This document shows, piece by piece, positions 10,120-21,157 of a stretch of 64,000 nucleotides of DNA. The number at the start of each line of letters is the position of its first letter. Position 1 is the stretch's first letter. A program made the translations under genes and the position numbers. The stretch comes from Solen grandis (Eukaryota; Mollusca; Bivalvia; Adapedonta; Solenidae). The notes under the pieces are model-generated. The model did not search any database, was not told where the DNA came from, and saw only the letters and a list, made by a program, of their open reading frames with translations. The DNA lies in NCBI GenBank assembly GCA_021229015.1, contig CM037791.1, forward strand, positions 1,945,008 through 2,009,007, read 5' to 3'.

Positions 10120-12190
10120 TTCACTGTATTTAAGCAAGAAAAAAAAAGAAACAAATAATTTTGACATCTTAAATGCACACTCGATGAGACAAAAAAAATA
10201 CACGTTAGAGATTAATAGACACAGATGAAATGGACAAAAAAAGACACAAATGACAGACAGAATTTTACACATGTTTTTTTTTATTATTATTATTATTTTA
10301 ATTTATTTTGACCCCTGACCATTTTCATTCAAGATTCAAAAGTTAATATTTGTGAAATTTCAAGTGTCAAAATCCTGACTCCTGAGTAAAAGGAGAGCCC
10401 TGTCAATGTTACAAATATTAATTATCAGTATTAATTATCAGTCTGGCAATTACAGCATGCTAGTATTTCTTTTTTCTTGGTTAAAAATAGCACTCTCTGA
10501 TAATATCCGTGTCTGCAAAAATAGGATTATTTAATTTAACATCACATTGATATATAGATGTAATCAACAAATCAACTACCTAATTGGTGATTGATCAAAT
10601 GTATTGCTGATGAATTTCAATAATTGATGTTTTAAGCCGATTTTAATACTAGACAAAAAAGAGACATGTCTTTGCCAAGGTAAATGGAGACAAATTAAAA
10701 AAAAATGCTGATTCTCAAGAGACAAAAAAGACATGTTAGAGAAAAAAAGACACAAATGGCCTAGACAATAAGACACAAATGGCATGGACAAAAGACAACA
10801 CTTGTATTTCATGAAGGAACATAAGCCAAAAAACACAAAATACATTTAGAAAAAGGCCCAAATGAGCTGGACAAAAGACCATCATGTATTTCATCATGTA
10901 AATGCTGATTCTTGAAAAAAGAAGACCAAAAAGAAACGCATGTTTAAGGCCAAAAGACACAAATAATATGGACAAAAGGTCCCAAATAACATATGGACAA
11001 AATGAAAAAGACACATTATTTTTAGAATGTGATACTTACCCAAAGTATCGATACTCAAATGATACTTAAATTGACAAAATTTGTCACAAATGAGTTAGTG
11101 ATGAAGCAGGATAATTGATTATGACACTTGTCATGCAGCTTATGTCTTGAGCTTAAAGCTTCTATTTCAATTTCCACGTCATTGCTACCTTTTCTTGACT
11201 AGATGCTTGCTAGACTAGGTTTCAAAATAAGATTTTTTTTATAAAAATAGGTATTCATTTTTTCTATATTTTTCATGTGCTAAAGTGGCATAGCAACATG
11301 GATGCAGAAATCTATTTACTGCAGAAAAGTATTAAGTTGACCATGTAATAACTACATTATGATATATATTATCAAATTTCGTAATAGTGTATCGTATCGG
11401 GACCTACAGTATCGTGATACATCATGATACTTTTTTGCTGGCGATACCCAGCCTTACAAAAAGACCCAAATGAGATGGACAAAAAGACACACGTATTTCA
11501 TGAAGTAAATGCTGATAAAAAGATGGACAAAAAGTCCCAAATGAGATGGACAAAAAGACACATATAAAAAAAAACTTGTAAATGCTGATTCTTGAAGAGA
11601 GAAAAAAAGTCACACATGTTTAAGGTCAAAAGACACAAATGATATGGACAAAAAGTCCCAAATGATATAGACAAAAAGACACACATGTATTGCATGAAGT
11701 AAATGCTGATTCTTGAAGAGAAAAAAGCCACACATGTTTAAGGTCGAAAGACACAAATGACATGGACAAAAAGTCCCAAATGATACGGACAAAAAGACAC
11801 ACAAGTATTTCATGAAGTAAATGCTGATTCTTGAAGAAAGAAAAAAAGCCACACATGTTTAAGGTCAAAAGACACAAATGACATGGACAAAAAGTCCCAA
11901 ATGATATGGACAAAAAGACACACAGTATTTATGGAGTAAAAATGACATGGACAAAAAGTCCCAAATGATATGGACAAAAAGACACACAAGTATTTCATGA
12001 AGTAAATGCTGATTCTTGAAGAAAGAAAAAAAGCCACACATGTTTAACGTCGAAAGACACAAATGACATGGACAAAAAGTCCCAAATGGCATGGACAAAA
12101 AGACACACATGTATTAAGGTCAAAAGACACAAATGACATGGACAAAAAGTCCCAAATAGCATGGACAAAAAGGACACATGTATTTTAAAG
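10120..12190 (+). repeat. Tandem array with ~120-bp units and ~22-bp subunits
   Basis: The best units lie at 11450-12185. The landmark GCTGATTCTTGAAG recurs at about 11584, 11705, 11823 and 12008. Each unit contains GACAAAAAGTCCCAAATGATATG words of about 22 bases plus the segment CATGTTTAAGGTCAAAAGACAC. The 185-base step is a unit with an extra subunit block. Older copies appear at 10130-11010, separated by about 430 bases of unique AT-rich DNA. The many minus-strand frames rich in Phe, Leu and Cys are shadows of the array. Confidence 0.85.
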
Positions 12191-12369
12191 CTAGGAGATT
12201 TTCACGATATTTCCCAGTAATGAAAATGCATACATGAACACCCATGAACCAAAATGTCAATTAGATTCATTTATTTATATGTTTAGCTTGGTGTCTAAGA
12301 CTGGTTTTTAGAGAAAGTTGTATGACAATTTAATAGTTTCAAAAACAATTTTTTTTGATTTTTCAGTCA

Positions 12370-13754
12370 CATGGAGGACAACATTTACTGGGCAAGATTG
12401 CCTGGACTGAGTACAAAAGTAAAATGGCCAGTTGAAAACAATAATAGCACCATGCAGAGTGAGGAGATACACCACCAGACTGATGATGAGAATGATAACC
12501 AGGTTGAAGACAATAATAGCACCATGGTTGAAACAATAATAGCACCTTGAAGTGAGGAGATACACCACCAGACTGATGATGAGAATGACAACCAGGTTGA
12601 AGACAATAATAGCACCTTGAACAGTGAGGAGATACACAACCAGACTGATGACTCACTCAGCCCATGTCGTAGAAAAGCACCGACTTGGACACAACTATTT
12701 AAGAGAGGGAGAGAAAAACCTGTACTTGTCAGAGATACATCAAGCTCTGAGTCTTCAATTGATAATTTGGGGAACAGTTCACTGGATGACCTTGATTGTG
12801 TTATCTAGTGACTTTGATGAAAATGATGATGAACTTTCTGACATAATAGAGTTGATCAGTAATGAATCTTGGACTATTAATGAAGGTGGATTTAAAATTG
12901 AAAGTGATGATGACGTAATTGAAAGTGATGATGACGATGAGATTGAAACCAGTGGTCAGGATGTTCTTGAGAATGGTGAAACCAGTGGTCAGGATGTTCT
13001 TAGGGACAAGAATAATGGACAAATTTACATAAACAAGGTGATGAAATCGAAAATTAAAAAGACGAAACAAAAGAAAGTGAAAGATAGAGTGTACAATTCT
13101 GTACATGCCTGTTTGTACTGTGGAAAACTTCTTGCACATATAAGAGCTCATGTGGCAAAAAACACAAGACAGAAAAAAGAGTTTCCTCTGCTCTCAGTGA
13201 TAAATCAGGTGTGCTGATGTCCCTGTTGAGAGCTGAAGGTGATGATGTTCATAACTGTAAGGTAATAAAAGATGGCAAGGGTCAGCTTTTAATAAAAAGA
13301 CGACCAACCAAAGAGTTTAATTCAGATGACTATGGTCCATGCATTCATTGCAAGGAGTGGATATTAAAAACTACAATTAAGAGACATCAACATACTCCAC
13401 TTTGTTAAAATAGCTAAGAGGTTAATTCCATGAATGATAAAAGTGCATTCCAAAATAAAGACTGCTATGAAAATAATTTCTGTACTTTAAAGTGGCAATT
13501 TGGACCAGGATATGGAGTCCGATGAAGAGGGTGTTCCGGCCAAAAGACGCAGGCTTGTGACCAGACAGAAATGGACAAAAGATGAAGAAGATGAACTTCA
13601 AAAATACTTCAAAACCTTCCTTGAAACTAAAACCACTCCAGGATCGAAGGATTATGAGAAGTACAAGAAGAAAAGCATGGAGGCAGGAGGTGTTCTCTAC
13701 AAAAGGAAAAACTACCTCATCATAAAAAAGATTAGTGCCATGAACCATAAGTGA
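12370..13754 (+). pseudogene. Broken gene: two Cys/His modules plus a conserved C-terminal block
   Basis: From an ATG at 12370, just after TTTTTCAG, the reading runs through acidic repeats to a stop at 12547, then continues in other frames. Parts seen: an acidic Ser/Asp-rich stretch (12617-13060); a first Cys/His module (CLYCGKLLAHIRAHV, about 13105-13150); a frame change near 13165; a second module (CIHCKEWILKTTIKRHQH, ending in a stop at 13408); then at 13500-13754 a block with WTKDEEDELQKYFKTF and a Lys-rich end. I recall invertebrate uncharacterised proteins with the same order, two short zinc-binding modules far upstream of such a W..EE....F terminal block, with a long central region between. 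That region is missing here. At least three frame changes argue for a decayed copy. Short introns or assembly errors are the alternative. Function unknown. Confidence 0.5.
12430..12622 (+). repeat. Tandem duplication inside a coding-like region
   Basis: The segment GTGAGGAGATACACCACCAG...GAAGACAATAATAGCACC (about 75-80 bp) occurs nearly three times in a row, with one internal deletion. In the plus frame it encodes an acidic repeat around EEIHHQTDD and NQVEDNNST. It lies at the start of the broken Cys/His-module gene and brings in a stop at about 12547. Confidence 0.75.
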
Positions 13755-13900
13755 TCATACCCAATTTGATATTTAGTGTTAAATCCTCATGCCTTAGTGA
13801 TTTTAAGATTTTAGTAAATGTAATCTCTTAAATGGAGATGAATGCACTTATGGAGGGCTGGTTAAAGTTGTCAGATATTTTAGAAATAGTTGTAAGCCAG

Positions 13901-14000
13901 NNNNNNNNNNNNNNNNNNNNNNNNNNNNNNNNNNNNNNNNNNNNNNNNNNNNNNNNNNNNNNNNNNNNNNNNNNNNNNNNNNNNNNNNNNNNNNNNNNNN
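13901..14000. other. Assembly gap (100 N)
   Basis: Exactly 100 undetermined bases, the usual placeholder for a gap of unknown size. It cuts the retroelement within its reverse transcriptase. The sequence left of it has no recognisable element, so the real distance and order across the gap are uncertain. Confidence 0.95.
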
Positions 14001-14239
14001 TCAAAATTTGCCTCACTGAAACAAACTTCCATCAACCTCTGAAAAGTGCTTGGACTATTGCAAAGGCCCATTGGCATCCGAAGATATTCATACAGACTCC
14101 CGCAACCTACTCTAAATGCAGTTTTATGCCTATCCTTTTCGGATATCCCTACCTGATAGTAGCCTTGAGCCAAATCAATGGAAGAGAAAAATTTAGACCC
14201 ATGTAAAGTATCAAGAGCTTCCTCTATCCTCGGCAACAC
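14001..14239 (-). pseudogene. Ty3/gypsy reverse transcriptase fragment
   Basis: The minus frame contains LPRIEEALDTLHGSKFFSS, IDLAQGYYQV and FRMPMGL-like motifs (YLRMPMGLCNSPSTFQRLM), the palm and fingers region of Ty3/gypsy reverse transcriptases. It is in a different frame from the protease ORF next to it: comparison with the usual order shows about 20 codons missing at the junction near 14225-14245. The catalytic YxDD region, RNase H and integrase would lie in or beyond the gap. Confidence 0.85.
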
Positions 14240-15477
14240 ACAATCGAAAGGGAATTATCTTTTTTTCTAACCAAAACAACTGGAGCAGCATAAGGACTAA
14301 CACTAGGTTGAATCACTTTCTGCTGCAGTAATTTGTTGACATGTTCGCGTACTTCAGAAATTAGATTTGGAGGGATTTTCCTATGAGGTATCCTGACAGG
14401 GATATCATCTACTGTAGGTATATTGTGAGTAATAAGGTCTGTGAATCCTAGTTTATCCTCATCGTTATCGAAAAAATCCCCATATTTTTTAAATAATGCA
14501 GCAACCTTCTGCTCATGTGCAGTAGACAATCCTGAAATGTCAACATCGACTTCAAACGGTAAATCACTAATACTATCACAAAGCACCATCTCATCAACAG
14601 ACTCAACTTGCATCTTCTCAAGCCGGACGACTATTTCTGAGGCTTGAGCATGAACATCACAATGTGGGCCTGACAGTTCATCTACAAGGTTTACCCTATG
14701 AGCCACCCCAAGCCTTGCTTTATGGTCTAACCAAACGTCCTCTGAACCAATATTTACAACTCTTACAGGAACATACCCATTGGTCACATGTGCAAATGTA
14801 TCCACCACTATTATATTCTTAGGTAAAGATCCATTGAATCCTGCAATAGCTTGAACCGCCACTGTATAAGGCTGACCATCAATGCTAGCTCGAGTAGTGC
14901 CATTTACAACAACCATTGAAGAAGCTGGAATACGAACCTTCCCAGATGCACGAACAAAAGATACAGACTGATCACATTTAACAGTGGACATCTCATACAG
15001 AGACAAAACTTGTGCCACTTTATCAGTTAGTTTACAGCTGGATTCTGCCTTAACATTCTTCAATTGTGCAATAACATTACTCCCCAACAGCCCTGGCACC
15101 CTTGCTTTCCTTTGACAACTAGATTCATCAACCGGATCCTTAACAACTAAGATACCCACTTTTGTAAGATCAATATCAGCAATTTGCATTTGCACTTCTG
15201 TGTACCCTAAAAATGGAACTTCCAAATTATTAGCCCCAGTGACTTTAATCCAGTTACTGACATCAACTAAATTACGATCTTTCAATTGCTTAAAAAATGA
15301 TTCAGTTAGAGTCGAAACCTGACTTCCTGTGTCAATCAAACAATTTACAGGAATTCCCTCAATTTGAATAACAATTTCTGGACATGAGGCAACAGCCCTA
15401 TCCAGTATCCTGGCCTTTGAATCTGCAGAGTCACTGATGCTTGTGTCTACTGTTTGACTCACAACAGTAGACTTCAC
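14224..15477 (-). CDS. pol: Ty3/gypsy pol: retropepsin and start of reverse transcriptase
   Basis: A minus-strand ORF of 417 codons. Near residue 45 the motif CLIDTGSQVSTL gives the D-T-G active-site triad of an aspartic protease, which works as a homodimer to process the polyprotein. Residues about 330-415 hold the usual lead-in to reverse transcriptase: LGFTDLITHNI, PHRKIPPNL, VIQPSVSPYAAPVVLVRKKD. The first Met-equivalent codon is a GTG, and the frame is open slightly upstream and overlaps the end of gag. It is therefore probably translated by -1 frameshifting from gag (see 15428-15486), not from its own start. The ORF ends after NSLS, where a deletion changes frame, so this copy cannot make a full reverse transcriptase. 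Confidence 0.85.
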   Translation of the reverse strand: MKSTVVSQTVDTSISDSADSKARILDRAVASCPEIVIQIEGIPVNCLIDTGSQVSTLTESFFKQLKDRNLVDVSNWIKVTGANNLEVPFLGYTEVQMQIADIDLTKVGILVVKDPVDESSCQRKARVPGLLGSNVIAQLKNVKAESSCKLTDKVAQVLSLYEMSTVKCDQSVSFVRASGKVRIPASSMVVVNGTTRASIDGQPYTVAVQAIAGFNGSLPKNIIVVDTFAHVTNGYVPVRVVNIGSEDVWLDHKARLGVAHRVNLVDELSGPHCDVHAQASEIVVRLEKMQVESVDEMVLCDSISDLPFEVDVDISGLSTAHEQKVAALFKKYGDFFDNDEDKLGFTDLITHNIPTVDDIPVRIPHRKIPPNLISEVREHVNKLLQQKVIQPSVSPYAAPVVLVRKKDNSLSIVCCRG

Positions 15478-15486
15478 TAGTTTAAC
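15428..15486 (-). promoter_or_regulatory. -1 ribosomal frameshift signal: slippery heptamer and pseudoknot
   Basis: On the minus strand the last gag codons read CCG TTA AAC TAG, so the heptamer G-TTA-AAC (15486-15480) abuts the gag stop (15479-15477). A slip of one base back continues directly into the pol frame (CTA GTG AAG). Seven bases later a perfect 10-bp stem begins: GTCTACTGTT (15472-15463, read as its complement) with 15454-15445. Its 8-base loop contains GAGTCA (15460-15455), which can pair with TGACTC at 15433-15428. That gives an H-type pseudoknot with a 2-base and an 11-base loop. Heptamer, spacer, stem and second stem all have standard dimensions. Confidence 0.85.
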
Positions 15487-15719
15487 GGCATCTCTTCAGC
15501 TGCCGTTTGGGGACAATTACGGATCAGGTGAGCCTTACTCCCACACTTGTAACATGCTCGTTTGTTTTGATACCTGGATCGGTAACCCCCTCTGCCCCGG
15601 CTTGATTCAAATGATGGGCGCCTATTGCTACTATAACTAACTCTGTCAGCTTGTTCAGCTGCTCTTGCTGTTTTGCCAACATATCCTGCTGCCCCTATAT
15701 CAGTTTCACAAAATCTATA
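15477..15719 (-). pseudogene. gag: Ty3/gypsy gag 3' fragment with CCHC zinc knuckle
   Basis: Open minus frame of 80 codons ending in TAG at 15479-15477. It contains a basic Arg/Ser/Gly-rich stretch, then CYKCGSKAHLIRNC, a perfect C-x2-C-x4-H-x4-C nucleocapsid knuckle that binds genomic RNA, and ends in a short acidic tail (AAEEMPLN). The upstream boundary is a stop at 15722-15720. The capsid and matrix parts are absent, so the element is 5'-truncated. No long terminal repeat was found on this side. Confidence 0.85.
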
Positions 15720-17221
15720 TTACATGTACTTCAAATATCCATTGGAAACTTACCATATTGCCAACCTTGTCCAGGTCTCACTGAAGTCTTGTTGGCACAA
15801 CTTCAGAAAATCGATATGGACTTTTGAAAGAATAAGCTACCAATCTCTGTTTATAAGTCTCTGGTTCTTACAAGAAAATATGCACAGGGGGGATGACCTG
15901 TTTGACCTAGGGGAATTTACATTTTTCATTTTTTGCAGTCTAAATCCCCATCCTAGAGCATTAATTGGCAATTTGTCAAAATCCCAACATTATATGCATG
16001 CCAAAGTCTGTTTCCTTTCACCTTGTACCATTCTGTCCGTTAAAGTCCTGTCTGTTAGGAATGGTCTTGCTTCTGTCAAAACCCTTGTGTGCCTGCCAAC
16101 CCCATGCTAGGGCAAAACATTGATAGGTGCATTGCAACCTTAAAGGCGTTTGAGCGGGTTTTTTCTTACAGATTTTTTTTTAAATTTGCATATTAGTACT
16201 TTAGACTTAAACTAAAAGAAATAAAAATAGGGGGTCACCATGCTTGTTTTAGAGATTAAGCTTATGGTGGAGCATCATTATTTGCTAAAATTTGTTGAAA
16301 AAACATGACATTAAAAAATAAGAAAGATTCCTTTTCTAAATACTGTAACAGCATATTAAAATGATATTTTTGAGAAAAAAAATTATCACCATTTGTAACT
16401 TATAATGTATTCTATAAGTTACAGATAAAAATACTGTCAAATATGCAATAAAAATACAAACGGGCATACAAACTCATTTGCGCCCAGACCAAAATGTATT
16501 CAAAAACTATCCCAAAACTGAATTTTTCTATACAATGTATATTTTTCTAAATAAAAAAAATTCAACAAACAGATTTTCTTTATTTTTTTAGAGTCAGTTT
16601 TCTGATATAAATGCTTTATGAAAATGTAAAAAAAATACATACCTCACCAGATTTGTTTTTTAACTTAAACTGCTTTTTTATTGAAATTTTAGCCAAATTT
16701 GCATAAAAACATTAAAATGTGACTTTTTGTACCTTCAAAACTTGGCAAATATACTTTTGATGATATTCTTATTACATGAATCTTAAAATTTGGGCTTTCT
16801 TGTATAATTTAACTTAAATGAGAAATTAAAAATTTTTTTTTTACCAAAATCAAAATCAGCCGTAACCCGCTGAAACGTCCTTAATAACAAAAATCTCTGA
16901 TAGATACTGAAATTATTCCAATTTTTTTTTACCAGCGTACCGGTACAGATGTAGCCATTGCATAAAAATTACTTTACCACCATTAAACACACATTTAACA
17001 CATTTCAATATGATACAGACTTTGTACACACAAAATACACCCATCTTGAAGTATATGAAAATTATTCCAATAATTGACAGAATGTAGGATTCTGTATTAA
17101 GGATATCATTACGAATTGACTTTTATCACATATATAACATTTTTATTTTATTCAAGAGTTGACTCCCACATGCATATACTTTTTTATAACTGTTTATTAA
17201 ACATTTTATGTCCAGCACCAA
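15720..17221. other. No gene recognised
   Basis: AT-rich DNA. An open frame at 15673-16110 (plus, 145 codons) begins antisense to the gag fragment and shows no known domain. 16141-17100 is very AT-rich with long T and A runs. A short inverted repeat (CTTATAATGTATTCTATAAG) lies near 16398. Confidence 0.45.
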
Positions 17222-20200
17222 TTTTTAGCTCACCTGAGCACAAAGTGCTCAAGGTGAGCTTTTGTGATCGCCCTTCGTCCTGCGTCGGTCGTTGTCCGTC
17301 GTCAACAATTTGCTTTAAACGACATCTCCTCTGAAACCGCTGGACAGAATTTAATGAAACTTGGCAGGAATGTTCCTTGGGTGAGGCTCTACAAAAGTTG
17401 CTAAAATAAAGTTGATCCATGAAGAACTCTGGTTGCCATGGCTACAAAAAGAAAAATAATTTGAAAACTTTAAAAATCATCTCCTTCAAAACTACTGGCC
17501 AGATTTCAAAATAATTTGGTACAGATGTTCCTTGGATCAACCTCTACCAAAGTTGCTAAAATTATTCCGATCCGTAAAAAACATGGCTGCCAGGGGCGTG
17601 GCTTATTTGCCTTATATGTATATTGGGAAAACTTTAAACAACATCTCCTCTGAAACCACTGGACAGAATTTGATTAAACTTGGCAGGGATGATCCTTGGG
17701 TCAACCTTCACAAAAATTGCTAAAATAAACTTGATCCATGTAGAACTCTGGTTGCCATGGCAACAAAAAGAAAAAAATATGAAAACTTTAAAAATCATCT
17801 TCTTCAAAACTACTGGCCAGATTTTAAAATAAATTGGTACAGATGTTCCTTGGATCAACCTCTACCAAAGTTGCTAAAATTATTCTGATCCGTAAAAAAA
17901 CATGGCCGCCAGGGGCGGGGCTTATTTGCCTTATATGTATATAGAGAAACCTTTAAACAACATCTCCTCTGAAACCACTGGACAGAATTTGATTAAACTT
18001 GGCAGGGATGATCCTTGGGTCAACCTTCACAAAAATTGCTAAAATAAACTTGATCCATGTAGAACTCTGGTTGCCATGGCAACAAAAAGAAAAAAAAATA
18101 TGAAAACTTTAAAAATCATCTTCTTCAAAACTACTGGCCAGATTTTTAGAGCACCTGAGCACAAAGTGCTCAAGGTGAGCTTTTGTGATCGCCCTTCGTC
18201 CGGCGTCCATCGTCGTCCGTCGTGCGTCGTGCGACGTGTGTCGTCAACAATTTGCTTTAAACGACATCTCCTCTGAAACCGCTGGACAGAATTTAATGAA
18301 ACTTGGCAGGAATGTTCCTTGGGTGAGGCTCTACAAAAGTTGCTAAAATAAAGTTGATCCATGAAGAACTCTGGTTGCCATGGCTACAAAAAGAAAAATA
18401 ATTTGAAAACTTTAAAAATCATCTCCTTCAAAACTACTGGCCAGATTTCAAAATAATTTGGTACATATGTTCCTTGGATCAACCTCTACCAAAGTTGCTA
18501 AAATTATTCCGATCCGTAAAAAACATGGCTGCCAGGGGCGTGGCTTATTTGCCTTATATGTATATTGGGAAAACTTTAAACAACATCTCCTCTGAAACCA
18601 CTGGACAGAATTTGATTAAACTTGGCAGGGATGATCCTTGGGTCAACCTTCACAAAAATTGCTAAAATAAACTTGATCCATGTAGAACTCTGGTTGCCAT
18701 GGCAACAAAAAGAAAAAAATATGAAAACTTTAAAAATCATCTTCTTCAAAACTACTGGCCAGATTTTAAAATAAATTGGTACAGATGTTCCTTGGATCAA
18801 CCTCTACCAAAGTTGCTAAAATTATTCTGATCCGTAAAAAAACATGGCCGCCAGGGGCGGGGCTTATTTGCCTTATATGTATATAGAGAAACCTTTAAAC
18901 AACATCTCCTCTGAAACCACTGGACAGAATTTGATTAAACTTGGCAGGGATGATCCTTGGGTCAACCTTCACAAAAAATTGCTAAAATAAACTTGATCCA
19001 TGTAGAACTCTGGTTGCCATGGCAACAAAAAGAAAAAAAAATATGAAAACTTTAAAAATCATCTTCTTCAAAACTACTGGCCAGATTTTTAGAGCACCTG
19101 AGCACAAAGTGCTCAAGGTGAGCTTTTGTGATCGCCCTTCGTCCGGCGTCCGTCGTCGTCCGTCGTGCGTCGTGCGACGTGTGTCGTCAACAATTTGCTT
19201 TAAACGACATCTCCTCTGAAACCGCTGGACAGAATTTAATGAAACTTGGCAGGAATGTTCCTTGGGTGAGGCTCTACAAAAGTTGCTAAAATAAAGTTGA
19301 TCCATGAAGAACTCTGGTTGCCATGGCTACAAAAAGAAAAATAATTTGAAAACTTTAAAAATCATCTCCTTCAAAACTACTGGCCAGATTTCAAAATAAT
19401 TTGGTACAGATGTTCCTTGGGTCAGCCTCTACCAAAGTTGCTAAAATTATTCCGATCCGTAAAAAAACATGGCCGCCAGGGGCGGGGCTTATTTGCCTTA
19501 TATGTATATAGAGAAACCTTTAAACAACATCTCCTCTGAAACCACTGGACAGAATTTGATTAAACTTGGCAGGAATGATCCTTGGGCACCTACACAAAAA
19601 TTTTAAAAAAATTGTCCATGTAGAACTCTGGTTGCCATGGCAACAAAAAGAAAAAAAAATTGAAAACTTTAAAAATCATCTTCTTCAAAACTACTGGCCA
19701 GATTTTAAAATAAATTGGTACAGATGTTCCTTGGGTCAACCTCTACCAAAGTTGCTAAAATTATTCCGATCCGTAAAAAAACATGGCCGCCAGGGGCGGG
19801 GCTTATTTGCCTTATATGTATATAGAGAAACCTTTAAACAACATCTCCTCTGAAACCACTGGACAGAATTTGATTAAACTTGGCAGGGATGATCCTTGGG
19901 TCAACCTTCACAAAAATTGCTAAAATAAACTTGATCCATGTAGAACTCTGGTTGCCATGGCAACAAAAAGAAAAAAAAAATGAAAACTTTAAAAATCATC
20001 TTCTTCAAAACTACTGGCCAGATTTTAAAATAAATTGGTACAGATGTTCCTTGGGTCAACCTCTACCAAAGTTGCTAAAATTATTCCGATCCGTAAAAAA
20101 AGATGGCCGCCAGGGGCGGGGCTTATTTGCCTTATATGTATATAGAGAAACCTTTAAACAACATCTCCTCTGAAACCACTGGACAGAATTTGATTAAACT

Positions 20201-21157
20201 TGGTAGGGATGATCCTTGGGTCAACCTTCACAAAAGTTGCTAAAATAAACTTGATCCATGTAGAACTCTGGTTGCCATGGCAACAAAAAGAAGAAGAAAA
20301 TATGACACTTTAAATATTATCTTCTTCAAAACTACTGGCCAGATTTCAAAATGATTTAGTACAGATGTTCCTTGGGTCAACCTCTACCAAAGTTGCTAAA
20401 AATTTTCCGATCCTTAAAAAACATGGCCGCCAGGGGCGGGGCTTATTTGCCTTATATGTATATAGGGAAAACTTTAATCAACATTTCCTCTGAAACCACT
20501 GGAGAAACCACTGGACAGAATTTGATTAAACTTGGCAGGAATGATCCTTGGGTCAACCTTCACAAAGTTCCTAAAATAAACTTGATCCATATAGAACTCT
20601 GGTTGCCATGGCAACAAAAAGAAAAAAAATATGAAAACTTTAAAAATCATCTGCTTCAAAAGTACTTGCCAGATTTTAAAATAAATTGGTACAGATGTTC
20701 CTTGGGTCAACCTATTTATCTCAGGTGAGCGATTTAGGGCCATCATGGGCCTCTTGTTAAATAAATTGGTACAGATGTTCCTTGGGTCAACCTCTACCAA
20801 AGTTGCTAAAAAAAATTCCGATCTGTAAAAAACATGGCCGCCAGGGGCGGGGCTTATTTGCCTTATATGTATTTAGGGAAAACTTTAAACAACATCTCCT
20901 CTGAAACCACTGGACAGAATTTGATTTAACTTGGCAGGAATGATCCTTGGGTCAACCTTCACAAAAGTTCCTAAAATAAACTTGATCCATATAGAACTCT
21001 GGTTGCCATGGCAACAAAAATAAAAAAATATGAAAACTTTAAAAATCATCTTCTTCAAAACTCCTGGCCAGATTTTAAAATAAAATGGTACAGATGTTCC
21101 TTGGGTCAACCTATTTATCTCAGGTGAGCGATTTAGGGCCATCATGGGCCTCTTGTT
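17222..21157 (+). repeat. Compound family A array: three heads, two tails
   Basis: Heads (CACCTGAGCACAAAGTGCTC) occur at about 17227, 18148 and 19091, tails (CAGGTGAGCGATTTAGGG with the GGGCC hairpin and CTCTTGT) at about 20757 and 21156. The body is a 314-bp repeat (landmark GTTGCCATGGCAAC). Each repeat splits into two related halves of about 157 bp: CATCTCCTCTGAAACCACTG and CATCTTCTTCAAAACTACTG each open one half. Blocks starting at 17532 and 18474 are near-identical over about 942 bp. The second and third heads are fused to CCAGATTTTT, inside a unit. Repeated plus and minus frames here (63, 74, 97, 107 codons) are repeat shadows. Confidence 0.9.

Noticed and set aside
10036..12177. Minus-strand ORFs rich in Phe, Leu and Cys, resembling membrane proteins
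   Set aside because: They are translations of a tandem repeat (AAAAGACACAAATG words) and shift with the repeat period.
15673..16110. 145-codon plus-strand ORF
   Set aside because: Starts antisense to the gag fragment and has no recognisable domain, splice context or codon bias.
17532..20728. Recurrent ORFs of 63-118 codons on both strands
   Set aside because: They repeat with the 314-bp and 942-bp periods of the family A array and change with every indel; none resembles a protein family.
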